Below are positions 1 through 10,300 of a stretch of DNA of 64,000 nucleotides, piece by piece. Below the pieces are notes generated by a model. That model worked only from the letters and a program-made list of their open reading frames with translations. It ran no database searches and had not been told where the DNA came from. Position numbers and translations under genes: made by a program. Position 1 is the first letter of the stretch, and the number at the start of each line of letters is the position of its first letter. The stretch covers positions 313,102 through 377,101 of the forward strand of contig NZ_JAGYPG010000003.1 in the NCBI RefSeq assembly GCF_018343625.1, given 5' to 3'. The stretch comes from Lederbergia citri (lineage in GTDB: Bacteria > Bacillota > Bacilli > Bacillales > Bacillaceae_C).

Positions 1-184
1 AGTGAGGCATACCTGCGTCAACTAGGACAAAATCATTATTCTTCGGGTTGCCAACTAAAACAATGTTAACAATTTGAATAGTATAGCAATATAAATCTGG
101 CAACACCTCTATTCCTAGTCCATTTCCAATCGATGTAGCTGGAATAAATTTGTAATCATTTCCATAGGAAATATCTTTATCCAT
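1..184 (-). CDS. MBL-fold metallo-hydrolase, N-terminal part only
   Basis: Only the first 61 codons are in the window; the gene runs off the left edge. The start is the ATG at 184, with an AGGTG-type ribosome binding site about 7 bases upstream. The segment LPDLYCYTIQIVNIVLVG followed by a short loop and VLVDAGMP is the characteristic first beta-hairpin of Bacillus metallo-beta-lactamase-fold hydrolases (YflN-like), where the Asp-Ala-Gly turn precedes the zinc motif. The zinc-binding HxHxDH motif would lie outside the window, so catalysis cannot be checked here. Family membership is inferred from this short N-terminus alone; the substrate is unknown. Confidence 0.6.
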   Translation of the reverse strand, partial: MDKDISYGNDYKFIPATSIGNGLGIEVLPDLYCYTIQIVNIVLVGNPKNNDFVLVDAGMPH

Positions 185-476
185 TTTAACACCTCTTTTT
201 TAACGCAATTTTTTACAACCAAGTTTATTCTTTCCAAGTAGATAACATCTATGAAAGATTTGCTTAAAGAAATGAAAACCCAAACCTTAATTCATGCTGA
301 CTTAATAGCACCTTTTTTATCATAAAACATGGATAGTTCGATATCTCTATAATCACTCAACATGGCAAAAAATAGCGAAAACATAGGTGATACAATAGAA
401 TTTATATACCACCACAACATATTCCTAAACTGAAGGAATACTTCGAATGAATAAAAGATAAGTAAACATAATGATA

Positions 477-1166
477 TCAACCATTACAATCCTTATATGT
501 TTTAATATAAAAGCTATTTGTAGGAGACCATTCAGCTACAAATATTTCGGTTATAATAGGATACCCTTCTTTTTGAAGTGCATCTTTGAGCCATTTAGAC
601 GACTTGCCTGCGTACTGCAGGTTTTCTTTTTTTATCTTGCCTTCGTCGACTAGTAAAATGGAAGGAGCTTCGTCAGCAACTTCAATATTTAGAGTTTCAG
701 CGGCAGGGGGCTCAGTTTTAGAATGTTTCTTAATACTGATAGTTCCTCCGGGTTCTAAATATAAATCCCGAACTTCACTTAAAGAAAATACACCTTGTTC
801 ACGCAGCATGGATCTAAGCTGTTCCATCTCAATATGATTTTTCTTCATCACCTTCATATCTAAATTGCCATCCTGAACGATAATGGATGGTTCTCCCTTA
901 AGAATTTTTCTGATTGGCCTACTTTTTACTGCGAGAATTTCAACGATATAAATGAGTATCCCCCAAACAGTAACGCCAAAAAGCATTTGAAATACGGAAA
1001 TTTTTTCATCATACAAACTTTCTTCCAGTAGAGCCCCTAAAATTAAGGCATATACAAAGTCAAAGGGAGTAAATTGTCCCATTTCCTTTTTTCCAAGAAG
1101 TCTGGTTACTATAAGTAAAGCCAGTAGACCAAGCACAAGTTTTACTACCGTGTCTAAATAGAGCAT
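477..1166 (-). CDS. DUF421 / YetF-like membrane protein
   Basis: This 229-residue protein matches the DUF421 (YetF/YcaP) family in layout. It has two to three N-terminal membrane helices (roughly residues 5-25, 35-50 and 58-78) with the conserved RLLGKKEMGQ and FDFVYALILG segments, followed by a cytoplasmic alpha/beta domain containing the family's GEPSIIVQDG and LREQGVFSLSEV stretches. An in-frame ATG lies two codons upstream at 1172, but the AAGGAGG site sits directly against it and is 7 bases from the ATG at 1166, so 1166 is chosen. DUF421 proteins are common in spore formers and are sometimes linked to spore or envelope functions; the molecular role is not established. It is transcribed away from the glycosidase cluster. 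Confidence 0.85.
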   Translation of the reverse strand: MLYLDTVVKLVLGLLALLIVTRLLGKKEMGQFTPFDFVYALILGALLEESLYDEKISVFQMLFGVTVWGILIYIVEILAVKSRPIRKILKGEPSIIVQDGNLDMKVMKKNHIEMEQLRSMLREQGVFSLSEVRDLYLEPGGTISIKKHSKTEPPAAETLNIEVADEAPSILLVDEGKIKKENLQYAGKSSKWLKDALQKEGYPIITEIFVAEWSPTNSFYIKTYKDCNG

Positions 1167-1570
1167 CCGCATTCCTCCTTGTGCTTTGTATACCCGATTA
1201 TCGGTAAATTAAGTAATGATAGACTCATTGACTTTGTTGCGCTTAATGATGGGTGATTGGTAACATATCACTTTTTATTAAAAACACGTTACGAAAGTAA
1301 CGGAACCTTATTCTTAGGGATAGAAAATAGCGCTTTTATTGTAGAAATGAATCATATTTTATCTTCATTCATTATGTTAAACTCTTAAACGATGGATTCA
1401 GAATACTTTGAAAAAAGGCAGTCATTTTTATTTTATAGAACTCTAATCTTATCTGGAAAGGAGTCGATCTAATGTAAAAGAATTTTTTTGAAGTTTATTT
1501 CAAAATTTTACTATCATTTATTCGTCCTTATCTTATGGTAAAGAAAAAGCAATATAAGGAGGAACTCTAT
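1167..1570. other. Divergent intergenic region upstream of glycosidase cluster
   Basis: There is no credible gene here. The region separates the leftward DUF421 gene from the rightward glycosidase operon. It holds a perfect inverted repeat at 1287-1302 (CGTTAC-GAAA-GTAACG), which could be an operator. A weak cre-like core (AGCGCT) lies near 1328-1336, with too many mismatches to call. The ribosome binding site AAGGAGG at 1556-1562 fixes the start of the next gene at 1571. No convincing -35/-10 pair was found. Confidence 0.4.
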
Positions 1571-4351
1571 ATGGGAAAGACGAAAAAAATTTCTAAATTT
1601 ATAATGATGGCAATCATAACTGTTTTATTCGTTATGCTTTTTTCTGTAAAAGCGTTAAACAAACCTGTACAAGCAAGAGAGAGCCAATTCACAAACAAGG
1701 GATCAGGCCCGCTATATTATAATACTTACGATTGGCAGGACTCACATAATAGCTTTTTTCCAGAAAGTAGAATGAAGCCAACAATAGATTGGCTTGCAGA
1801 AAACTATTTGCCGTTTGGCTTTGAGTATTTCACTTATGATGGTTGGATCAATGGTGGGACAAGGCATACAGAACATGGTTATGTTACAACGCATAATGAT
1901 TCATGGGAACATGATATTGGTTACTGGGCTGATTATGCTCATTCTAAAGGTCTTAAGTTTGGTGTGTACTATGCTCCGTTCTGGCTGCTTAAATCCATTG
2001 CAGATGGACCTACACTTTATGCAGAAGGAACTGATTATACACTAAAAAGTATAACGAGTAGTAATACATTTGAGGATTGGTATCTTATTGATCCAGATAA
2101 ACCAGGAGCAGAAAATTATATTAAAGGATTCATAAACTATTTAAAAGGACAGGGTGTTGATTCGATCAAAGTCGATTTCCTGCATCATTATGAGAATAGA
2201 ATGGGAACTAAGAAGCTAGAAACGGTCTTAAAATGGATGAATGAAGCATGCGGAGACGACATGTTTTTAAGTTTTTCAGCCCCAAATAACAAAAATCATG
2301 CCAATATTGAAAGAAAATATGGGGATATGATTAGAATTAGCCAGGATATTTACAGAGGAGGATGGGGGCCTTTTAGCAGTAATAAAAGGGGAATCAGGAA
2401 AACGAGTAATGGGCTAGCTGCGTGGCCGGAATGGGATAACTCCTTCGATGCCTTAATTGATTATTCGGACCTGTCCGGAAAAGGTACTGTGATACTTGAC
2501 CCTGACTTTGTAAATGCAAGTTCTTTTAATACCGATACTGAAGCCATGACAGCCGTTTCATTATATGTAATGGCGGGAGCGGGAGTTGGGATAACGGATA
2601 GCTACGAAAATATAGGTAGAAGAGCGTTTGTTTTCCAGAACAGTGAACTTTATGATCTAAACAGGAAAGGGTTTGTAGGTAAACCGTTAACTAGGGATGT
2701 AAATAACCCATTAAGCCAAATTTGGAAAGGTCAGCTGACTGACGGTACTTGGGTCGTAGGCCTATTTAATAGAGAAGAAACCGCTCAAAATAGAACGATA
2801 GATTTCTTTGATGATTTGGGAATAGATGGCGATTTTCTTGTAAGTGACATATGGTCTCATACAACTATTGGCACAATGTCCTCATATAGTGAGGATATTG
2901 AACCACATGGAGTCAGACTTTTAAAAATATCAAAATTAACAATGGAGCCATATGGTGGATTTGTAACGAAACCGCAGGAAGTCAGAATGAGTTCTATCGA
3001 TCCGAATGCAGAAATTCATTATACACTTGACGGAAGTGAACCGGATGAAGATTCCCCTAGGTATACAAAGCCTATTCTTGTAGATTCGCCGACTATTGTT
3101 CGTGCAAAAATCATTCAAGGGGACGGAAAAGGGTATGAAGCAAAAGGAATATTTGTTGAAGAGCCTAAAAAAGACCCAGTAGTAGAAATTGCGGAAGGAA
3201 TTAAAACTATTACTGCACCGGTCAAAGATGCTGAATCACTAGTCCTACCTAAAGCGCATTCAGGATATACGGTTAGAATCAAAAGTACGGATCATTCAGA
3301 TGTTATCCAAGAGGATGGTGTTATTTTCCCTCCAGAGAAAGATACAATCGTGAAACTCGTATTGGAAGTTATGAGGGATTCAGACCGATTCAAGGCAGAC
3401 ACCGATCCAATTTCGGTATTAGTACCAGCAGGAAGCGAAGGCAATTATAAGGTAACATATGATTCAAAATCTGTAACACTAAGCGGAAATGCGAAATTAA
3501 GTAATTGTAGTGCATGTACGACCGGCCAAAAGATTGGAAATCTTGGAAACGGGCCGAATAACTTTGCAACATTTAACAATGTATATGCACCAGGTGATGG
3601 TACGTATACGATGAGTATCGATTATTTGACTGGTGATCCAAGAAGTTTATTTGTGAGTGTGAACGGAGAAGAGGGGAAGGAGTTGCTTTTAACTGGACCT
3701 AGCTTTAGTACAGTTCGAAGCACAACGATGACTGTACAATTAAAAGAAGGAACGAATTCTGTGAAACTTTATAACGACAGTGGCTGGGCTCCAGACGTGT
3801 CCAAAATTGTGATTAGGTCTATAAGTGCACATACAATCGCATCCAAAATTCAATCAATTACAGCCCCGGAAAAAGATGTTACAAGCGTAACGATGCCAAC
3901 GGTTCCTAGTGGATTTGCTGCAAAAATTAAGAGTTCTGATCGTCCAGATATTATTAATACGGATGGAACGATATATCCTACAAACAGGGATATCATAGTA
4001 AATCTCATTATAGAAGTGACGAGGATTTATGATGGGCAAGTAGCGGATACAGAAGCCATTCAAGTGGTTGTACCGGCAAGGACAATTACTATCCAATCGG
4101 TACGAGAGACGATAGATTCCTATATTTTGTCAGGAGATGTGACTGTTCCTCTTGTAAATCAACTAAACGTCCGTCTAGATCAAGCTGAAAAACATATAAA
4201 CAATGGTAAAAAAGATCAAGCTGTTAAGAAGATGAGCGATTTCTTGAAGGATTTAGATAATGAGCCTATGCAACGTTATATTTCCGAGGAGGCAAAAATC
4301 AGGTTGAAGTCAGATGCACAAGCATTGATTGTGGAATGGACTACTTATTAA
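1571..4351 (+). CDS. Secreted GH27-like alpha-galactosidase family enzyme with C-terminal binding modules (copy 1)
   Basis: This is a predicted extracellular glycosidase of 926 residues. An upstream in-frame ATG exists at 1535, but AAGGAGG at 1556-1562 points to 1571. Residues 1-34 form a signal peptide. A GH27-like TIM barrel follows (about 40-320): YDGWI near residue 90, the GLKFGVYY strand, IKVDF with candidate nucleophile Asp202, and ISQDI with candidate acid/base Asp259. The 57-residue spacing fits clan GH-D. A beta-sandwich (about 370-455) ends the catalytic unit. Next come a chitobiase C-terminal-like domain (459-527), an atrophied Ig-like module (537-621), a CBM6/35-like module (624-752), a second Ig-like module (755-837) and a helical C-terminal module (838-926) that I recognise as FIMAH-type. 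There is no LPXTG or SLH anchor, so it is probably released or held by its binding modules. It is a full-length homologue of the next gene. Substrate specificity (alpha-Gal, alpha-GalNAc or other) cannot be read from sequence. Confidence 0.82.
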   Translation: MGKTKKISKFIMMAIITVLFVMLFSVKALNKPVQARESQFTNKGSGPLYYNTYDWQDSHNSFFPESRMKPTIDWLAENYLPFGFEYFTYDGWINGGTRHTEHGYVTTHNDSWEHDIGYWADYAHSKGLKFGVYYAPFWLLKSIADGPTLYAEGTDYTLKSITSSNTFEDWYLIDPDKPGAENYIKGFINYLKGQGVDSIKVDFLHHYENRMGTKKLETVLKWMNEACGDDMFLSFSAPNNKNHANIERKYGDMIRISQDIYRGGWGPFSSNKRGIRKTSNGLAAWPEWDNSFDALIDYSDLSGKGTVILDPDFVNASSFNTDTEAMTAVSLYVMAGAGVGITDSYENIGRRAFVFQNSELYDLNRKGFVGKPLTRDVNNPLSQIWKGQLTDGTWVVGLFNREETAQNRTIDFFDDLGIDGDFLVSDIWSHTTIGTMSSYSEDIEPHGVRLLKISKLTMEPYGGFVTKPQEVRMSSIDPNAEIHYTLDGSEPDEDSPRYTKPILVDSPTIVRAKIIQGDGKGYEAKGIFVEEPKKDPVVEIAEGIKTITAPVKDAESLVLPKAHSGYTVRIKSTDHSDVIQEDGVIFPPEKDTIVKLVLEVMRDSDRFKADTDPISVLVPAGSEGNYKVTYDSKSVTLSGNAKLSNCSACTTGQKIGNLGNGPNNFATFNNVYAPGDGTYTMSIDYLTGDPRSLFVSVNGEEGKELLLTGPSFSTVRSTTMTVQLKEGTNSVKLYNDSGWAPDVSKIVIRSISAHTIASKIQSITAPEKDVTSVTMPTVPSGFAAKIKSSDRPDIINTDGTIYPTNRDIIVNLIIEVTRIYDGQVADTEAIQVVVPARTITIQSVRETIDSYILSGDVTVPLVNQLNVRLDQAEKHINNGKKDQAVKKMSDFLKDLDNEPMQRYISEEAKIRLKSDAQALIVEWTTY

Positions 4352-4360
4352 TGCATTTAA

Positions 4361-4402
4361 TGAAGTCTGTTGATTGTTTTTGGTAACAATTAATAGACTT
4401 CA
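4361..4402. other. Stem-loop between the tandem glycosidase genes
   Basis: The arms TGAAGTCT (4361-4368) and AGACTTCA (4395-4402) enclose an inner ATTGT/ACAAT pair. No T-run follows, so this is more likely a processing or stability hairpin, or a weak attenuator between co-transcribed genes, than a full terminator. Confidence 0.4.
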
Positions 4403-4439
4403 TAATGATAACGGTTAAAACACAAAAGGAGGTCATATT

Positions 4440-7199
4440 ATGAAAACGCTTAAAGGTTATTGTAAGCTTGGGCTCTTCTCAGTCCTTTCCTTTATCCTAA
4501 TGTTGCTTGCCAACAACATTTTCCCAGATTCAAAGGTTCATGCATCAGATATTGAGTATGCCAAAAGAGGTACTGGTACGATGGGATGGCATGCGACACA
4601 GTATGGGGGCAGTTTTACCGAGGAAAGAATGAAGGCGAATGTTGATTGGATGGCGGAAAACTTCAAGGACTTTGGTTACGAATATATTGGTATTGATGGT
4701 TGGATCAATGATGCAACAAATCATAATGAAAATGGTTACATTGTAAGTTATAAAAAATGGAAAAATGATTATGCCTATTGGGCAGATTATGTACACTCTA
4801 AAGGATTGAAATTAGGAGTTTACTATAATCCTTCCTGGGTGTTGAAATCTATTGCCAATGACGAGTCTATTAAAGTTGTAGGTACCGATTACACCATCAA
4901 AAGCCTTGTTCATCCCGATGATCCTAGTAAAAGCTTTCAGGATTGGTATATGATCGACCCCAATAAGCCAGGTGCTGAGGAATATGTTAAAGGAATGGTT
5001 GAATTCTACAAAAGCATCGGGGCAGATTTGCTTAAGGTTGATTTCATAAGACTTTTCGATGATGCATACGGTGCTGAGGCTACGGAGACCTTTTATCGTT
5101 GGATGAGAGAGGCAGCCGGCGATGACATTATCTTGTATTATGCCAACCAAAAAAATCGTAATCATGCAGAAGCTGAAAACAAATATGCAGACTTAATTAG
5201 GGCTAGTGAGGATTTCAGACAAGATATATGGTATCACACGAGTGTCCGGAATAGAGGTCAAGTAAGGGATAACAGTTGGCCACCAGCCTACAATCTTTTT
5301 GATGGATTGGTATGGTTGTCAGATATAAGCGGAACAGGAAAAGTAGCTCTTGACGGTGATTACAGCGTTCTTAGTACAAGTGCAAGTGATGCCGAAAAGA
5401 AATCCAGAATAAGCTTACTTGCAATGGCTGGAAGCAGCATTAATATTGGTGATAATTATCAAAATATCGGTTTAAATGATGTGTATTATAAAAATTGGGA
5501 AATAGTTGATATGAACAAGCAGGGGTTTATAGGAAAACCGCTAGTTAGAGATGTCAAAGATCCATTAAGCCAGATTTGGAAGGGTCAACTTCCTGACGGT
5601 ACATGGATAGTAGGCTTATTTAATAGAGAAGAAACTCCACAAGAAAGAGCGATTGATTTCTCAAATGATTTAGGACTAAGCGGTGAATATTTGGTGAGTG
5701 ACATGTGGTCACATTCAATTATTGGTACAAAATCTTCATACAGTGAAATGATTGAGCCGCATGGAGTAAGACTATTAAAAATATCCAAACTTTCGATGGA
5801 ACCTTATGGTGGATTTTTAACAGGACCGCAAACAGTAAAATTGCAGTCAATAGATCCTGAGGCAAAAATCCACTACACAATGGATGGTACTGAACCAGAT
5901 GCTAACTCACCGCAGTATACAGGACAAATTTTAATCGATAAACCTACTACTCTTCGCGCTAAGATCTTTCAAAGTGACGGACAAAGCTATGAGGCGTCAG
6001 CAATGTTTGTTGAAAATAAGCCACATCCATTGGCAGAAATAGTAGCTGGAATCACATCGGTACCTAAACAAGAAAAAGACGCGGTTTCCTTAACAATGCC
6101 AGCTGTGCCGGATGGATTCGCAATTGCGATTAAGAGCTCTGATCGACCGGACGTTATTCAGAGGAGCGGTGCAATTCATCCGCCTATCGTCGATACGACT
6201 GTTAATCTAGTATTTGAAATTAGGAGACTATCTGATGGTCTTAGCGCTGATACCAACAGAATAGCAGTAGATATTCCAGCGGGAAGCCCAGGCAATGTAA
6301 GAAACACTTACGACGCTACTTTAGCGAAATTGAATGGTTCAGCAAGATTAGTAAGCTGTGCACGATGCTCTGGGGGGCAGAAGATCGGAAATATTGGGAA
6401 TACACCTAATAATTATGCGTTCTTCGATGTGACTGTTCCCGCAGAAGGTGCATACAAATTGCAACTAGAATATTTAACAGGCAATGAAAGATCATTTTTT
6501 GTAGGTGTAAATGGGGAAGAAGGAAGTCCCATCACATTGAATGGCCCTGATTTTAATACTCCATTAATGGCAGATATGACAGTGATACTTCAAGAGGGAT
6601 CAAATGTAATAAAAATCTATAATAACACCGCCTATGGTCCGGATTTAGCTAGTATTTCCTTACACTTTATCCATCCGTCATCAATTGCAGCTGACATTAT
6701 ATCGGTTCCGACAATAGAAAAAGGTACTACTTCCTTAACTATGCCGGCTGTCCCACTAGGATTTACAGTTGCAATCAAGAGTTCCGATCATCCGGATATC
6801 ATCAAAACGGACGGTACAATAAATCATCCGAAGAAAGATACAATCGTAAATCTTATCTTGGAAGTTACGAGAACTTATGATGGGGAAAAGGCGGATACAG
6901 AAGCCATTTCAGTTCTAGTTCCTGCCGGTGACATTACCATCCAATCCATGCGAGATACACTCGAAACCTATATACAATCTGGAGATTTAAAAGGCCCGCT
7001 TATTAAACAATTGCAAAATAGATTGAATCAGGCTGAAGAGTATTTGGACAAAGGCAATCAGGAACAGGCTGCTAAGAAAATGGAGGATTTCTTAAAACAT
7101 CTGGATAACGAGCCGATGCAGCATTTTGTATCAGAGGAAGCAAAAGCCACTTTGAAGTCAGATGCTGAGACATTGATTGCTTTGTGGTTAAATCTTTAA
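4440..7199 (+). CDS. Secreted GH27-like alpha-galactosidase family enzyme with C-terminal binding modules (copy 2)
   Basis: This tandem paralogue of the preceding gene has 919 residues and the same domain order throughout. It starts at the ATG behind AAAGGAGG, 88 bases after the previous stop. The signal peptide probably ends after VHA near residue 36. The GH27-like barrel shows IDGWIN, GLKLGVYY, LKVDF with candidate nucleophile Asp201, and ASEDF with candidate acid/base Asp258, again 57 residues apart. Then follow the beta-sandwich (about 370-450), chitobiase C-like domain (455-526), Ig-like module (531-614), CBM-like module (617-744), second Ig-like module (748-830) and the FIMAH-type C-terminus (837-919). 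The catalytic halves of copies 1 and 2 differ much more than the modules around the beta-sandwich, which suggests specialisation after duplication. Co-transcription with copy 1 is inferred from spacing. The substrate is unknown. Confidence 0.82.
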   Translation: MKTLKGYCKLGLFSVLSFILMLLANNIFPDSKVHASDIEYAKRGTGTMGWHATQYGGSFTEERMKANVDWMAENFKDFGYEYIGIDGWINDATNHNENGYIVSYKKWKNDYAYWADYVHSKGLKLGVYYNPSWVLKSIANDESIKVVGTDYTIKSLVHPDDPSKSFQDWYMIDPNKPGAEEYVKGMVEFYKSIGADLLKVDFIRLFDDAYGAEATETFYRWMREAAGDDIILYYANQKNRNHAEAENKYADLIRASEDFRQDIWYHTSVRNRGQVRDNSWPPAYNLFDGLVWLSDISGTGKVALDGDYSVLSTSASDAEKKSRISLLAMAGSSINIGDNYQNIGLNDVYYKNWEIVDMNKQGFIGKPLVRDVKDPLSQIWKGQLPDGTWIVGLFNREETPQERAIDFSNDLGLSGEYLVSDMWSHSIIGTKSSYSEMIEPHGVRLLKISKLSMEPYGGFLTGPQTVKLQSIDPEAKIHYTMDGTEPDANSPQYTGQILIDKPTTLRAKIFQSDGQSYEASAMFVENKPHPLAEIVAGITSVPKQEKDAVSLTMPAVPDGFAIAIKSSDRPDVIQRSGAIHPPIVDTTVNLVFEIRRLSDGLSADTNRIAVDIPAGSPGNVRNTYDATLAKLNGSARLVSCARCSGGQKIGNIGNTPNNYAFFDVTVPAEGAYKLQLEYLTGNERSFFVGVNGEEGSPITLNGPDFNTPLMADMTVILQEGSNVIKIYNNTAYGPDLASISLHFIHPSSIAADIISVPTIEKGTTSLTMPAVPLGFTVAIKSSDHPDIIKTDGTINHPKKDTIVNLILEVTRTYDGEKADTEAISVLVPAGDITIQSMRDTLETYIQSGDLKGPLIKQLQNRLNQAEEYLDKGNQEQAAKKMEDFLKHLDNEPMQHFVSEEAKATLKSDAETLIALWLNL

Positions 7200-7245
7200 C
7201 AGCTTAGAGTGAAAAGGTTTGAAATAGGTAGAAAGAAATTTTCAA

Positions 7246-7283
7246 GGTGACCCAATATTCTTAGTTTTTGGGTCACCATTTTG
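7246..7283 (+). terminator. Rho-independent terminator-like hairpin
   Basis: Ten-base perfect arms GGTGACCCAA (7246-7255) and TTGGGTCACC (7268-7277) are followed by ATTTTGT. It sits between the second and third glycosidase genes, so transcription of the third may need read-through or its own promoter. Confidence 0.7.
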
Positions 7284-7347
7284 TATGTAGCAACCCTCAA
7301 AAATTATCTTAGCACATTACCAAAATAGCAATTAGGGAGGAAATGAA

Positions 7348-10300
7348 ATGTTTAATAAAAAGCTTATAAAAAGCATTAATAAAATTTTTATAGTACTAAT
7401 AACCTTAATGCTCATGGTAAGTGGACTTGAAGTTTTGCCATCTGTTATCCATGCGGATGATGGAGAGGAAGCTATTTATTTGAGTGACCTTAATTGGGTT
7501 TCGGCAAAGAGCGGATGGAAAACAGTCCAAAAGGATAAAAATGTTGACGGGCAGCCTATTAAAATGAATGGAACCATTTATACCAAAGGACTAGGGACCC
7601 ATGCGAACTCGGAGATTATTTATCATTTGGATGGGCAGTACTCCATTTTCAAATCGACAATTGGACCGGATGATAAACATATTAATAACCCTGCCAAAGC
7701 AACTTCTATCATCTTTCAAGTTTATGGTGATGGTGAGAAGCTTTATGATAGTGGAGTCATGAGAATGTATCCGGATTCATTACAACAAAATATAGAAATA
7801 GATATTTCTGGGATAAATGAACTTAAATTAATTGTAGATGATGCTGGTGAACCGATAGAGAATCCGAATCATAGCGATTGGGCGAACTGGGCGGATGCAA
7901 GAGTGTTAAAAGTAAAAGATCCTTCAACTATGCTTAGTGAAATCAAGATAGATGATGAGGCATTACCTGGTTTTGTAAAAGAAAAGATGATCTACGATGT
8001 TGAAGTTGAAGAAAATACTCCAGTACCGACAGTTACCGCAAGCGTTTATGATGCAAATGCGACGTTATCCATTCAACAAGCTTCTACTGTGCCGGGGACT
8101 GCAATAATTACTGTTAAAAACAATTCAAATACATCTGTGTACAAGATCAATTTTATACCAAGAGGTATTGTCTATTTAAGCGACTTGAATTGGACATCGG
8201 CTATAAGTGGCTATCAAACAGTTCAGAAAGACAAAAACGTCAATAATGGTCCAATAAATGTTTTAGGAAAAGTATATTCCAAAGGTCTTGGTACTCATGC
8301 TAATTCAGTAATTAAGTATGATCTTGATGGTAAGTATACAAGATTTAAAGCAGATGTCGGTATTGACTTCGCTAAACAGGAATCTAATGCTACTGTTGAA
8401 TTCATAGTTAAGGCAGATGGTATAGTACGTTTCACTAGTGGGGTAATATCCACTGATTTCCCTTATGATCAACCAGTAGATATCAGTGTAGAAGGAGTTA
8501 AGTCGCTTGAGCTTATCGTTACAGATGCCGGGGACGGTAATACTAATGATTGGGCAAACTGGGCTGACGCAAGATTGGTCATAGGCGAACCAACAGGTAC
8601 TTTACTAAACCAAATTTATTTGGACAACGAGCCGCTCTCTAACTTCTCCAAGGGTAAATTGGAATATGATGTTGTACTACCGGCAGGAACTACAAAACCA
8701 CCACTTGTAACGGTCGAAAAAGAAGATGAAGAGGCAATTTTTGATATTTCAGAGCCCGCTAAATTGCCTGGAACAACTACGATTAAGGTTACTAAAGGAA
8801 CGAATACGACATCTTACCGAATTCATTTCACTTTGAAGGATAATGGACTTGATTACATTCATTTATCAGCAGATAAAATTGAAATTAATCCCTTGCTAAA
8901 CCCTGATGAAGTAAGCCAGCTGTTTGTTGAGGCTGTAAATGGAGATGGAAGCACCGTTAATTTAAAAGATCCCGGGGTAGAAGTGAAATATTCCATTGAG
9001 TCACTTTACAAGAGCAGTGAATCCGAGGTTGCTACCGTTAATAAAAACGGAGTAGTTCGTCCAGATAAGGACGAATCAGGACATTGGGTTGGCGGCGTTG
9101 CAAAAGTAAAGGTTACAGTAACCATTGACGGCAAAACAAAGGAAGACACGATTAATATCATTGTTCGACCTTTCTATATCGATTATAGTAAAACGCTTGT
9201 GATGAAATATTTCTTAGCAAGAAACGGAAATGTTGAGTTGAATCTTGAAGAAGCGTTGGAAGCCACGAAAAAAATCGATAACTTGACAAGAGGTATTCCT
9301 AAAGTTGTTTATTTGGTTGGTTGGCAGTTTGAGGGACATGACTCTAAGTACCCTTCTTGGGATGAAGTAAATAAAGGATTAAAAAGAGCGCAAGACGAAA
9401 CCGCTGAGGATAGTTTAATTTGGTTAATGGAAGAAGCAAAAAAATACAATACAACGATTAGCCTTCATATGAATATGACGACCGCTTTTCCAGATAGCCC
9501 GCTTTGGGATGAATATGTTGCAGCAGACTTGATTGGTAAAGTTGGGAAGAAGTCTGCGGGAGTTTATAATGGCGTAGAAGTAAAAGAAGGTGACTATTCG
9601 ATTTATGGGGGCAGTCATGCCATCTCTTACTATAGAGATTGGAATTCAGGCTTGCTCCAGCAAAGAATTCAGCGACTCATAAATATGCTGCCACCTTTAA
9701 AAGACGGACAAACGATTCACACAGACGCCTTTCATCTTGTTATTCCTAGTTCAACTAATCCGACCCGTAGAAACCTCAATATAAGTGAATGGCATCAGGA
9801 GAGGGAAGGATATACGAACGAAGATGAAGTAAAAACGATGAGAAAAATTTTTCAATATTGGCGAGATCAAGGGTTCGATCTAACATCCGAGTTTGTAGAC
9901 AGTTATAGAGACGGAGAAACGTTTGTCGGCCTCCAACCAATGGCATGGCATTTTAGAGGGGCAGGGGCTCAAAAAAATTGGCTGCTTAACGTTCCCGCAA
10001 GTTTATATGCAGGCGGTGACGGACCCAATGCACTTTATGGAATGTCAATGCTAGGTGAAGGAAGAGTAAAAAGAAACAATTTAGCGAATTTGAATGGTTT
10101 CTTACAAGATTTTGCTCTTAATACATTACCATGGTATTACCTTAATAGATTACAGCGATTATCAGATGATGGTATGGTTGTACAATTTTCAGATGATGTA
10201 AGAAGCTATATGGATGGGGATAAGGTAACTATTAAGCAAGGTGACAAACTGCTCCGAATCGGTGGAGATGTATTTATTCCCGTACTATGGAGAGAGACTA

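Noticed and set aside
292..480. 62-codon minus-strand frame after the DUF421 gene
   Set aside because: No ribosome binding site, AT-rich random-looking composition, no recognisable motif.
1327..1340. Possible cre site upstream of the first glycosidase gene
   Set aside because: Only the AGCGCT core fits; several outer consensus positions mismatch, unlike the good site at 14066.
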